Translations under genes and position numbers: made by a program
The notes under the pieces: model-generated
What the model was told of the DNA's origin: nothing
The model's database searches: none
Seen by the model: the letters and a program-made list of their open reading frames with translations, nothing else
In this document: positions 1 to 7,500 of the stretch, piece by piece
Position numbering within the stretch: position 1 is the first letter of the stretch
Layout: each line of letters starts with the position of its first letter
Source: CAYYTU01 sp964474655
Lineage (GTDB): Bacteria > Chloroflexota > Anaerolineae > B4-G1
DNA: 9,767 nt
Direction of reading: 5' to 3'
Assembly: GCA_964474655.1 (NCBI GenBank)
Contig: CAYYTU010000088.1
Span: forward strand, 1-9,767

Positions 1-1481
1 GTGCCCGTGAAAGGCTCGTTGGAGCAGACGTCGCGGTAGAGCGGCCTGAAGCCCAGATCGTCCCCGTCGGCCGTGCAGACGATGTCGTCCGGTTGCACCT
101 CGAAGGTGAGCGTGACGGTATCGTTGGCCATCAGGGTACCGCTCACCAGGCCGCCGGTGTAACTGAATATCCCGCTCGCCGGGTCGTAGTTCCAATCGCC
201 CGTGATGGTCGGCGTGATGATCTCCAGGAAACCCTCGCTCTCCAGGCTGGAATCGAGCCGGAAGTCGCCGGCCGGGCCGCCCGCGCCGCTGACCGTGATC
301 GTCACGCTGCGGGTGATGGGGGCACAGTAGGTGAAGGTGAGCGGCGGGGAGACCTCCACGTCGACTTTGGGCACATCGGGCCGGAAGAGCACGCTGGCGG
401 TGGAGGAGACCGGGTTCGTCTCCTTGGCGTCGCCGACCTTGTTGCCGCACGGCCACCAGGCCTCGACCACGTTGGTGAAGTTACAGGCCTCCACCGTCCC
501 CACCACGGTATAGGTGCGGGTCTCGTTCACGTCTAACATAAAAATGGTCGTGGTCGGGGGGTCGATGGTGGGCGGGTTGAGGTTGGTGCCGCCGGTGTCG
601 GTGATGGTGGCGCTGTAGATCTTACCCAGGCCGGTGTTCTGCAGCGTCACGGTCCAGGTGATCGGCTCGCCGAAATCCGGCGTGCTCAGGTTCTGGAGCG
701 ATGGTTCCTTCTTGATCACCAGGTTGCCGCGCCCGGTGGTGACGTTGACGCCGCTGGCGTTGGTCTCGATCGGAGGTTCGTCGGGATCGGCGTTGTAGTT
801 GACGCCCACCTCCAGCCGCTTGCCGGATTCGGCGTTGCATGTGGCCCGTAGCCGGAAGTTGAGCGTGATAACCTCGCCCGGATGTAGATTGTAGGTGATG
901 GACGGCGTCCAGGTGATGGCGGTGGTGCTGGTCACCACCGGCGTCAATGTGATGGCGCCGGTGCTGGAGATCAGCTCGGAGCCGCCGTCGTAGACCATAA
1001 AGGAGCGATGCGTGGCGGTCAGGTAGAGGCCGTATGCTATCTGGGATGAATCGTTGCGCACCACGGCGGTGTAGACCTCGCCGTGACCAGCGGGCGCGCC
1101 GACGCTGGCCGCGTCTGGACCGGTCACGTCCACCGAAAGCAGCGAGAGGGAGATATCCCGCGTCAGCGTTCGCGGCGGCGGGCTGGCGTCCCGGGAGGCG
1201 GGTTGTTCGCTCGCGGGGGAGAACCAGGCCGGCAGTGCGCTGGAGGCGGGCTGTCGGGCCGAGGCCACAGCATCCATCTCGGCGTTATTCCGCAACAGCT
1301 CCCGTGTGGGCAGCGGGTGGGCGCTTTTAGCGGGCGCATCCGCGAACCACGAGGGGAGAGCCTGGGGGGCGGAGGTCGTTCTTGTCTTCGAGGCGGCCTC
1401 GACCGGGGTCGAAGCTGCGGCTATGCCGATCATGTTGATTATAAGTGCTAACACTGTGGTGAGGATTATACTCTTTTTCAT
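1..1481 (-). CDS. Secreted DUF11-like repeat protein, C-terminus beyond window
   Basis: The minus-strand frame is open without a stop from ATG 1481 to the left edge (493 codons visible). GGGAG about five bases upstream supports the start. The N-terminus is a typical Sec signal: MKKS, then a hydrophobic stretch to about residue 24, with likely cleavage near AAA-S or VEA-A. Residues about 30-105 form a Pro/Ala/Ser-rich linker that carries the motif LPSWF and again LPAWF. From about residue 110 onward the sequence is beta-rich with Thr/Val/Asn bias. It includes FGEPITWTVTLQNTGLGKIY followed by ATITDTGG, the recognisable core of a DUF11/conserved-repeat domain, and later segments resemble further domains of this kind. 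Such proteins are usually cell-surface or S-layer-like adhesive proteins. No anchor or sorting signal can be judged because the C-terminus is missing. The exact function is unknown; exported repeat protein is well supported. Confidence 0.85.
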   Translation of the reverse strand, partial: MKKSIILTTVLALIINMIGIAAASTPVEAASKTRTTSAPQALPSWFADAPAKSAHPLPTRELLRNNAEMDAVASARQPASSALPAWFSPASEQPASRDASPPPRTLTRDISLSLLSVDVTGPDAASVGAPAGHGEVYTAVVRNDSSQIAYGLYLTATHRSFMVYDGGSELISSTGAITLTPVVTSTTAITWTPSITYNLHPGEVITLNFRLRATCNAESGKRLEVGVNYNADPDEPPIETNASGVNVTTGRGNLVIKKEPSLQNLSTPDFGEPITWTVTLQNTGLGKIYSATITDTGGTNLNPPTIDPPTTTIFMLDVNETRTYTVVGTVEACNFTNVVEAWWPCGNKVGDAKETNPVSSTASVLFRPDVPKVDVEVSPPLTFTYCAPITRSVTITVSGAGGPAGDFRLDSSLESEGFLEIITPTITGDWNYDPASGIFSYTGGLVSGTLMANDTVTLTFEVQPDDIVCTADGDDLGFRPLYRDVCSNEPFTG

Positions 1482-1506
1482 CAGTTCTCCCGATTATGAG
1501 CAAATT

Positions 1507-1665
1507 GGGCAAACGAAGCGATTCTAGGGTAGCCCAGATGCATTAGATTGCCTACAGTCGCGTTTATCGAGCGTATCAACCCCAGATTCGTTTGCCTTGT
1601 TCACGCTTTAAGGACGCTTGGCAGCCTTGAGGGCATTTTTGCTGGGCGATCTGCTTCGAAATCCC
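1507..1665 (+). repeat. 155-bp intergenic repeat, copy A
   Basis: First of three copies, the others being 1898-2053 (direct) and 8277-8435 (inverted). The left half, 1508-1596 (89 bp), is bounded by a perfect 10-bp inverted repeat: GGCAAACGAA at 1508-1517 and TTCGTTTGCC at 1587-1596. The right half is also conserved, through GAGGGCATTTTTGCT to GCTTCGAAAT. It ends 26 bp upstream of the start codon of the secreted-protein gene, so that gene's promoter must lie in or very near the repeat. It encodes no protein. It looks like a non-autonomous mobile or dispersed repeat; the family is not one I can name. Confidence 0.8.
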
Positions 1666-1897
1666 AAATTCACACAAAGAGTGGCTAATGTGTGACCCAG
1701 TTACAAACCAGTATACCACAACAAGGTTTGAGTCTGGTTTGGGATAATCTACGCCGGTCACTTTCGGTGCCTGGTACGGCGAAAAATCCCCCCAAGCATC
1801 ACAGGGGAGAGGTAGAAGTGGCTGGAGCTATAAATCTGTGATAGCTTTTGGATTACCTTATCCGTTGCCTGGGGTTTGTTCAAGTTAGGCGGAAAAG

Positions 1898-2053
1898 GGG
1901 CAAACGAAGGATTCTAGGGTAGCCCAGATGCATTAGATTGCCTACAGTCGCGTTTATCGAGCGTATCAACCCCAGCTTGGTTTGCCTTTTTCGCGCCTAA
2001 GCACGTTCTGCGGCCTTGAGGGCATTTTTGCTGAGCGACTTGCTTCGAAATAC
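1898..2053 (+). repeat. 155-bp intergenic repeat, copy B
   Basis: Direct copy of the repeat at 1507-1665. The central stretch from ATTCTAGGG through GCGTATCAACCCCAG is essentially identical, while the right half has diverged. Its inverted ends are GGCAAACGAA (1899-1908) and TTGGTTTGCC (1977-1986), one mismatch, spanning 88 bp because of a one-base deletion after the left end. About 230 bp of unrelated sequence separates it from copy A, so the two are not a simple tandem duplication unless that spacer is part of a larger unit. Confidence 0.8.
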
Positions 2054-2176
2054 CAACCCCTAAACTCAATTATAGCAGAAAAAGGATCGGCGCTTGTGGA
2101 AGTTACGTGTCGATTTTGTGACTTTTTGGTTGCAAAGAAGCGGAGCCCAGGTCAAGGATTGACTGATGAAGATTTT

Positions 2177-2354
2177 CACTACCCTACACATTTCTTGACT
2201 CAACTAGCTTGAAATCATCCTGAGCCCGTCGAAGGGTGATTCAAGCAGTTTCTGCCTCGAAAACCGCAAAAGTCGTCCTTCGACAAACTCAGGATGACTT
2301 TTGCTAGTATGAACTCGACCCCCGAAGCAAGATTAAAATTTCTGTGGGGTAGCG
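2177..2354 (+). repeat. MITE-like palindromic element, copy 1
   Basis: About 178 bp, matching 8664-8852 in the same orientation. The ends are inverted: CACTACCCTACA (2177-2188) and TGTGGGGTAGCG (2343-2354), two mismatches. Inside is a long stem: CCTGAGCCCGTCGAAGG within 2215-2235 pairs with CCTTCGACAAACTCAGG within 2277-2297, 18 of 21 positions when the flanks are included. A smaller hairpin, GTTT...AAAAC, sits in the loop. No coding capacity. It fits a miniature inverted-repeat element or a dispersed palindromic repeat. The CCTTCGACA...CTCAGG core is familiar to me from Chloroflexota intergenic regions, which is recall and not a search result. Confidence 0.75.
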
Positions 2355-2538
2355 AAGGTTCGAATTAATCCTGAAGCCCAGATGAGACGCGGGTTACAAG
2401 CTCGCTCTGAGCCCCACCCAAAGTCCCAGAGAACCTCGCCATTGAGCCTGCGTCAGGTTTTAAGATTGGTCAAGGTTCAAAGTCAGTCACCGACGAACCA
2501 AGCCTGACGAGGTCGGAACGAGCTGTGCATCCTTGCAC

Positions 2539-2573
2539 AAAAAAACGCCAGGGAGAAACCTTTCTCCCTGGCG
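2539..2573 (-). terminator. Rho-independent terminator of the minus-strand gene run
   Basis: CGCCAGGGAGAAA (2546-2558) and TTTCTCCCTGGCG (2561-2573) form a perfect 13-bp stem with a two-base formal loop. On the minus strand the stem is followed by seven T residues (plus-strand A run at 2539-2545). It starts 22 bp after the stop codon of the 64-residue gene, so it ends the ferritin-sor-membrane-small protein transcript. Confidence 0.93.
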
Positions 2574-2595
2574 CGATTGCTTCCGTAAAATAACT

Positions 2596-2790
2596 TTAGC
2601 CTAACAAGCCCTTTGCTGCGTCGCCGAGATTTTTGGGAATCTCGCCGCCTTCCAGCACGTTGTCGACCTGTCCCGCGATTGGATCGGGCAAGTTCTCTTT
2701 CAGATAGCTGATGACGACTTCCACTGCTTTGCGGGCTTTCTCTTCAGGCACGTCAGCTTTCTCGGCTACGAGTTCGATCAGTTTATCCAT
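2596..2790 (-). CDS. Small helical protein, 64 residues (DUF2267/DUF2780-like)
   Basis: Starts at ATG 2790 with AAGGGG as ribosome binding site and ends 22 bp before a strong terminator. The protein is short, charged and predicted all-helical: MDKLIELVAEKADVPEEKAR, then a second helix with KAVEVVISYLKENLPDPIAGQ, then a Gly-rich end (GLLG). The pattern of a helix, a PEEKA turn and a KENLPxPI segment resembles short bacterial proteins of the DUF2267/DUF2780 type. That resemblance is by eye and weak. No signal peptide, membrane segment, cysteine or metal motif is visible. It follows the glycine-zipper membrane protein gene after only 33 bp and shares its transcript, so a partner role for that protein is plausible but unproven. 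Function unknown. Confidence 0.75.
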   Translation of the reverse strand: MDKLIELVAEKADVPEEKARKAVEVVISYLKENLPDPIAGQVDNVLEGGEIPKNLGDAAKGLLG

Positions 2791-2823
2791 TTTTTCCCCT
2801 TGTATGCGATTGATGAAGCTACC

Positions 2824-3270
2824 TTACGATTGTTTGATGGCCGCGAAGACACCACCGCCTATCGCACCGAGAATAGCGCCGACGATGATGCCGACGATGA
2901 TGCTGATGATGACGCTGACGAGATCAATGCCGGCTTGCGCGGCTGCCTGTCCGATTTCGCCGCCAAGCAGCGAGGTGGCTGATCGGGTGGCGCCGAAGAT
3001 CAGGTTCAGGATGCCCGAAGCGAGCGCATTGGTGCCTCCGCCGATCAGGCCAGCTACTCCTCCGCCTACAGCGCCCTCGGCGAGCTCAACTGAGCGACCG
3101 CTCTCCGTGGCGAAGTAGACGTACAAGACCCCGGTTCCGACCGCGACGAGCCAGCCCAGCGGGGCAACGATGCAACCGAGGAAAGGAATTCTCCCCAGGA
3201 CGGCGACCACGAACCCGGCTGCCGCGCCGATCAGTCCTGCTTTTATCGCTGTGGACGAATCGAAGCTCAT
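2824..3270 (-). CDS. Glycine-zipper integral membrane protein, 148 residues
   Basis: Starts at ATG 3270 behind a strong AGGAGG five bases upstream. The protein is dominated by Gly/Ala/Ile/Val. There are hydrophobic segments at about residues 10-30 (GLIGAAAGFVVAVLG), 32-54 (GCIVAPLGWLVAVGTGVLYV), a weaker Gly-rich one at about 66-90 (VGGGVAGLIGGGT), and a long one at about 115-145 (SVIISIIVGIIVGAILGAIG). Repeated GxxxG/GGG spacings are typical of tightly packed helices or glycine-zipper oligomers. No catalytic motif is visible, and the family is not one I recognise. It lies 116 bp after the superoxide reductase gene, with no clear terminator between, and 33 bp before the 64-residue gene. Whether it belongs to the oxidative-stress function or is only co-transcribed is unknown. 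Confidence 0.8.
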   Translation of the reverse strand: MSFDSSTAIKAGLIGAAAGFVVAVLGRIPFLGCIVAPLGWLVAVGTGVLYVYFATESGRSVELAEGAVGGGVAGLIGGGTNALASGILNLIFGATRSATSLLGGEIGQAAAQAGIDLVSVIISIIVGIIVGAILGAIGGGVFAAIKQS

Positions 3271-3386
3271 ACTACCTCCTTCTCTCTATTCAACTTGCTG
3301 CCCCAGCGGCTTGCTGGAGTTTATGCCTGACGTGGGCGGTTTTGTGGCTCTTGCTGGTTCGAAGCCTGAGCCCCTTGCGCCCGGTG

Positions 3387-3785
3387 CTACTCGACGACTT
3401 CAATCTCCTGGCTGCTCTCCCACAGGCCGTGGATGTTGCAGTAGGATGTGGCGTAGAGCGTGCCGCCCTTGCTTAGCTTCATTGAGGCGCATGCCACCGG
3501 ATGGGTGTAAACTGGCCCTTCGTTGGCGCCCTTGATCGATTCGCCGTGGGCGTTGAACTCGAAGGTGCCGACGTCATAGGTGAAGTTCTCGCCCTCCGGA
3601 TGGAAGTAGAGCGAGATCCAGCGAATGTGGTGCTCGGTGGTGTTGGGATGGGCAATCTCCTTACCCACGCTGGCCTTCAAGTCGAAGGCCTCGCCTGCCT
3701 TGACCTGGTCCGGACATTCGATCACCGGGGCGTGCTTTTCCTTCTTCCAATCTGCCGTCTGATACCGTTCACCTAGCCTTGTCAT
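3387..3785 (-). CDS. Class II superoxide reductase (neelaredoxin type)
   Basis: The 132-residue protein carries the complete active-site pattern of a one-iron superoxide reductase. EKHAP (16-20) holds the conserved Glu-Lys and the first His ligand (H18). HPNTTEHHI (46-54) supplies H46 and H52. CNIHG (116-120) supplies the axial Cys116 and H119. This is the square-pyramidal Fe(His)4Cys centre that reduces superoxide to hydrogen peroxide without releasing oxygen. There is no N-terminal desulforedoxin (CxxC) domain, so it is the neelaredoxin or class II form, at the usual length of about 125-135 residues. It is cytoplasmic, with no signal peptide. The gene begins three bases after the ferritin stop codon, and its Shine-Dalgarno AGGAGG is formed by the last two Arg codons of the ferritin, so translation is probably coupled. 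Electrons would come from rubredoxin or another small carrier, and none is encoded here. Confidence 0.95.
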   Translation of the reverse strand: MTRLGERYQTADWKKEKHAPVIECPDQVKAGEAFDLKASVGKEIAHPNTTEHHIRWISLYFHPEGENFTYDVGTFEFNAHGESIKGANEGPVYTHPVACASMKLSKGGTLYATSYCNIHGLWESSQEIEVVE

Positions 3786-3788
3786 ATG

Positions 3789-4286
3789 TTACCTCCTCTG
3801 TCTCATTAACTCGATATCTTCTACCAGCGCTTGGAGATCCTCCTCGTGCTCCACCTCGTCGCCGAGGATTTCGAGCACGATCTCATATGTTAGAGAGTCT
3901 GATTCTCGCGTCTTCTCCGCCAGGTCTCGATAGACCTCAATGGCGCACTGTTCGCCCTGGATATTCTGATCCAGCAGCGCCATCACGTGGGGGTGAGTGG
4001 GAGCTTCGTACCCGCAGTTGGTGAACTCGTACCATGCCTCTGGCGCGAGCAGCGGGGTGCCGCCCAGCTGGGTGATCCGTTCGACCAGCATATCGGCGTG
4101 GCGGAGCTCGTCGTCGGCGTGCTCGATCAGCTCCGCTACCAGGGCGCCGCGCATTGGTCCTTTGGCGACCTTGGAGCCGATCCAGTACTGGTAATATGCC
4201 AGCCACTCATCAGCAAGTGCCTTATTGAGCAGGGTGATGATATCGTCTACGTCAGCGTCGACAATCTCAATTCCTTTGGTGCCCAT
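3789..4286 (-). CDS. DPSL-type ferritin (thioferritin-like), 165 residues
   Basis: A ferritin-like four-helix bundle with a bacterioferritin-style di-iron site. E27 is followed seven residues later by Y34, E60xxH63 forms the first half-site, and E112 with E144xxH147 the second. In addition, C91 (in TNCGYEAP) and C114 (in GEQCAIEVY) match the paired cysteines near the di-iron centre that mark the Dps-like (DPSL) subfamily. Those proteins form 12-mer cages that use hydrogen peroxide to oxidise and store iron, protecting DNA and Fe-S proteins. I chose ATG 4286 because GGAGGT lies four bases upstream and the homologous region begins just after it. The frame is open for 45 more codons to ATG 4421, but that stretch has no ferritin character. 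A near-consensus promoter lies 165-190 bp upstream. The superoxide reductase downstream would supply the peroxide substrate. Ferritin-like fold is certain; the DPSL assignment is likely. Confidence 0.88.
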   Translation of the reverse strand: MGTKGIEIVDADVDDIITLLNKALADEWLAYYQYWIGSKVAKGPMRGALVAELIEHADDELRHADMLVERITQLGGTPLLAPEAWYEFTNCGYEAPTHPHVMALLDQNIQGEQCAIEVYRDLAEKTRESDSLTYEIVLEILGDEVEHEEDLQALVEDIELMRQRR

Positions 4287-4450
4287 ATTGACCTCCGTGT
4301 GTGGATTGGTGGGACTCTTGGTTGACCGATGGCACGCTGCTTTCGAGCTCATAAATGGTTCTGAGATGCAAAGTGGTTCAGTCGATGAGGCGATCTGGTG
4401 TGAACGTCGGAAGCCAAACATGCCATAGTCGAATTGGTATGCACAAGGGT

Positions 4451-4479
4451 ATAATACTTCAGGTTATCGTTCTTGACAA
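4451..4479 (-). promoter_or_regulatory. Sigma70-type promoter for the ferritin-sor unit
   Basis: On the minus strand, TTGTCA (4474-4479) and TATTAT (4451-4456) are separated by 17 bp, each matching five of six consensus positions. Transcription would begin near 4444, giving a leader of about 158 nt before the ferritin start. It lies downstream of the oxidoreductase stop codon, so the stress genes can be expressed separately from the upstream pair. No convincing Fur or PerR box is visible. Confidence 0.65.
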
Positions 4480-4522
4480 GCTCCCCTCCACACTTTGGGT
4501 CGTTGGGGGCGTGACAGCCGCA

Positions 4523-7500
4523 TCACTCTTCCAGGTAGTCGATCAGCGGATCGCTGATCAGGGGCACGAGCTGCGGCAGCATCTTGGGCATCAGGTTGTC
4601 CATCGCTGCCGGCATCAGGTCCGGCATCTGTTCCTTCATATGCTGCGGCATCGGCACGCGCTCCTCGACCGCCTCCAGCATATGGGGCATCACGTCGTCC
4701 ATCATCGCCGGCATCAGCAGCGGGAAGAGCGTGGGGAAGAGGGGTTTCATCGCCCGCAGCATCGCGCCGCCGCCCGGCAGCTTGCCGATCGTCCGCATCA
4801 TCCCGCCCATACCCAGCGGCATCGCGTCCACCATCTGCGGGAAGAGCTCGATCATCAGCTCGGCCATATTCTCCGGCTTCATCAGCAGGATCATGGCCTC
4901 GAAGGTGGCCCACATCTCCAGCGCGTACGCGGTCGAGTCCGGATGCGAGACGCCGGCCGCGTCGCACGCGATGGCGCCCAGGTCGATGACGGGCAAGTCG
5001 CGCCCGGTCTTGTCGGCGGTCACGCGCAGCTGGACCTCGCAGCAGGGGCAGGAGGTGACCACGGCCTCGGCCTCTACCTCGTCGGCCTCGCGCAGGCGAA
5101 TGTCGCCGATGCGCTTGGCCGCCGGGGGATCGGCCACCAGGCTCATCACCGAGCCGCAGCAATGACCCTGCTCGCGATTGTGCTCCATCTCCACGAACTC
5201 CAGGCCCGGGATCGCCTTCAGCAGCTCGCGCGGCGGCTCGTAGATGCCGCCGGCGCGGCCCATGTGGCACGAATCGTGCCAGGTGACGCGCATATCGACC
5301 GGCTGGTCGAAGACCAGATCGCCGGACTGCACACGCTCGGCCAGGATCTCCGAGTAGTGCTTGGCCTCGAAGTCGTACTCGATGCCCAGCTTCTCGGCCC
5401 ACTCCGGGTAGTACTGCTTCCAGACCAGCCAGCAGGCCGGGCAGGAGGTGACCACTGTCTTGACGCCACGCTTCTTCATAGCGTCGATGTTGTGGCGCAT
5501 GATCTCCTCCCAGGTATCCCACAGCCCGGCCATCAGCATCGGGATGCCGCAGCAGGCCTCGTCCTCGCCCAGATACGTGAACTCCACGCCGGCCTTGTTC
5601 ATCAGGCAGGCTGTCGATTGGGCGATGTCCTGCTCCACGTAGGAGGCGGTGCAGCCAGGGAAGTAGCAGATCTCGGCCTCCTCCGGGAGCTGATCCAGCC
5701 CGGCCGCGGCCCAATCGGCGCGGTCCTTGCGATAGGAGCCCCAGATGTTGTGCTCCTTGCGCAAGCTGGCGGCCATAATCTCGAAGGGCGGGAAGGTCAT
5801 CTCGCCCCGCTCGTCGATCAGATCGCCGCGCATCTTCAGCCAGCTCGGCTCGATGGGCAGCTCCAGCGGGCACTCGACGTTGCAGAGCTCGCAGGTCGTG
5901 CAGGCGATGAACTTATCGACCCAATCCTGGGTCAGCTCGGCGCGGCCGGCCATGTATTCTTTCAGGAAGAACCACTTGGCCCGCGGCGACTCCGACTCCC
6001 AGCCGCGCCCATAATACTGATCGCAGACGTCGACGCAGTAGCCGCACTGGGCGCAGGTGTAGGCATACCAGGCCACGTCGTCGGGCACGCCGCGCCGCCC
6101 AGCGCCCTCTATCCGCTCGCCGACGGGCGCCTTCGCTAGATTGCCCACCGTGCGCACCAGTGGTTCGAAGGCCCCGGCCACGCCCATAAACGTGCCCAGC
6201 AGGCCGCCGTTGCCCAGGATCTTGCCCGGATTCATCACGTTTTGCGGATCGACCTGGCGCTTGAACGCCTCCAGCCGCCGAATACGCTCCGGGCCCAGGA
6301 TGTCGTCGGCCTCGTGGGCGAAGTAGAGCCCGCTGGCGTAGGCCCGCCCGCCGTGCCGCTTGGCCTTCTGAATGGCGGAAAGCGACAGGGCAAAGGCCAG
6401 GTTGTATCCGACGCTACGCTCGTCGTGCGGGATGAAACCCAGCAGAATCACCTGAGGCTCCCCATCGCCCTGGGCCACCATACCCTCGATCACCAGCGGC
6501 AATTGGATGTCGCCCTCAATATCGTCCAGCGCCTCGGCCAGGTTCTCCAGCGGCACCACCACCTCGGTGGGGATCAGCGATGGGCCCAGCCGCTTGATGT
6601 GCATAATCGAGAACCGCTCGTCCCACTCGTGGACGGCCAGGTCAGAATCGAGCAGCGCGCCGCCGCTGTGCTCGACGATGGCCTCCAGCGACGCCCGCAC
6701 GTCCTCCTCGCGGGTCGCCGGGAAGACGAAGACCGCCACGTATTCCTCGGGAATCTCGGGCCGATGCTCATCCACCGGTTCGCCATGCTCCATCTTCGGC
6801 GGACGCTGGTTCTTGAGCTCGGCCATCTGCGGGTTGATGAAGCTGACTGACCAGAGCGGCAGCCCCTCGTCCACGATCGCCTGTAGCGCGGAGGCCAGCT
6901 GACCCGCTTCCGTGAAGCGCGCGCCGACGACCATCTCGGCCTCCAGGGGCCGAATCTGGAGCGTGATCGCCGTGATGATGCCCGTGGTGCCCTCGGCGTC
7001 GGCGATCAGGTCGAGCTCATCGCCCGTAAACTCGCGCGCCTCGCCGCCGGGCAGCACCACCCGCGCCGAGACAACGTTGGCGGGAAAGTCGCCGTACTCG
7101 AAGCTGCCGTAGCCGAAGCCGCCCTGCGCCAGCCAGCCGCCGACGGTCGAGGAGGGCGCGCTGGAGGGATAGAGCCGCAGCGCCAGCCCCTGCTTCGCCA
7201 GCTCGCGCTCCAGTTCCTCCCAGACGATGCCCGGCTCGACGGTCACGGTCATCGCGTCCTCGTCAAGCGACACGATGCGCCGCATACGCCAGAAGTCGAC
7301 CGTCACCCCACCCTTGACCGGCAACACGCCGCCGTAGCCGGAGGTGGCCTTGCCGCGCGGGATCAGCGGCACGCCGGTCTCCGCCGCCCAGCGGGCCAAC
7401 TCAGCCACCTCATCCTCGCTCCGCGGCTGGACCACGGCGTCGGCCAATGCCTTGCCAATCAGCGGCTTGACCAGCGGGGGCATCACACCCACGTTGTGAC

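Larger units (their letters stand above)
1482..2538. other. Gene-free, repeat-bearing intergenic tract
   Basis: About 1.06 kb without a credible gene. Open frames here are short, lack ribosome binding sites and run across the repeats. The tract holds two direct copies of the 155-bp repeat (1507-1665 and 1898-2053) and one copy of the palindromic 180-bp element (2177-2354). I recognise nothing in 1666-1897, 2054-2176 or 2355-2525, and no tRNA or other structured RNA. GTGCA-TCCT-TGCAC at 2526-2539 is a small hairpin immediately beyond the terminator of the minus-strand genes. Confidence 0.7.

Noticed and set aside
1507..2053. Possible CRISPR array from the repeated blocks
   Set aside because: Repeats are about 155 bp and only two lie near each other, with a 230-bp spacer and no cas genes.
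1982..2212. 76-codon plus-strand frame in the left intergenic tract
   Set aside because: It runs through copy B of the 155-bp repeat into the palindromic element and has no ribosome binding site.
2800..2982. Plus-strand frame with an Asp-rich ADDDADDDADDD repeat
   Set aside because: It is the antisense reading of the Ile/Val/Gly codons in the last membrane segment of the glycine-zipper protein.
3789..4421. Longer ferritin starting at 4421
   Set aside because: The extra 45 residues have no ferritin-like character, and a strong ribosome site precedes ATG 4286.
4464..5873. 469-codon open frame on the minus strand in another frame
   Set aside because: It overlaps the CCG-domain part of the oxidoreductase in a shifted frame and is Arg/Gly/Ala-rich low-complexity sequence.
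4355..6139. 594-codon open frame on the plus strand
   Set aside because: It lies antisense to the FAD/Fe-S enzyme, is His/Leu/Arg-rich without any domain, and arises from the GC-rich codon bias of the real gene.
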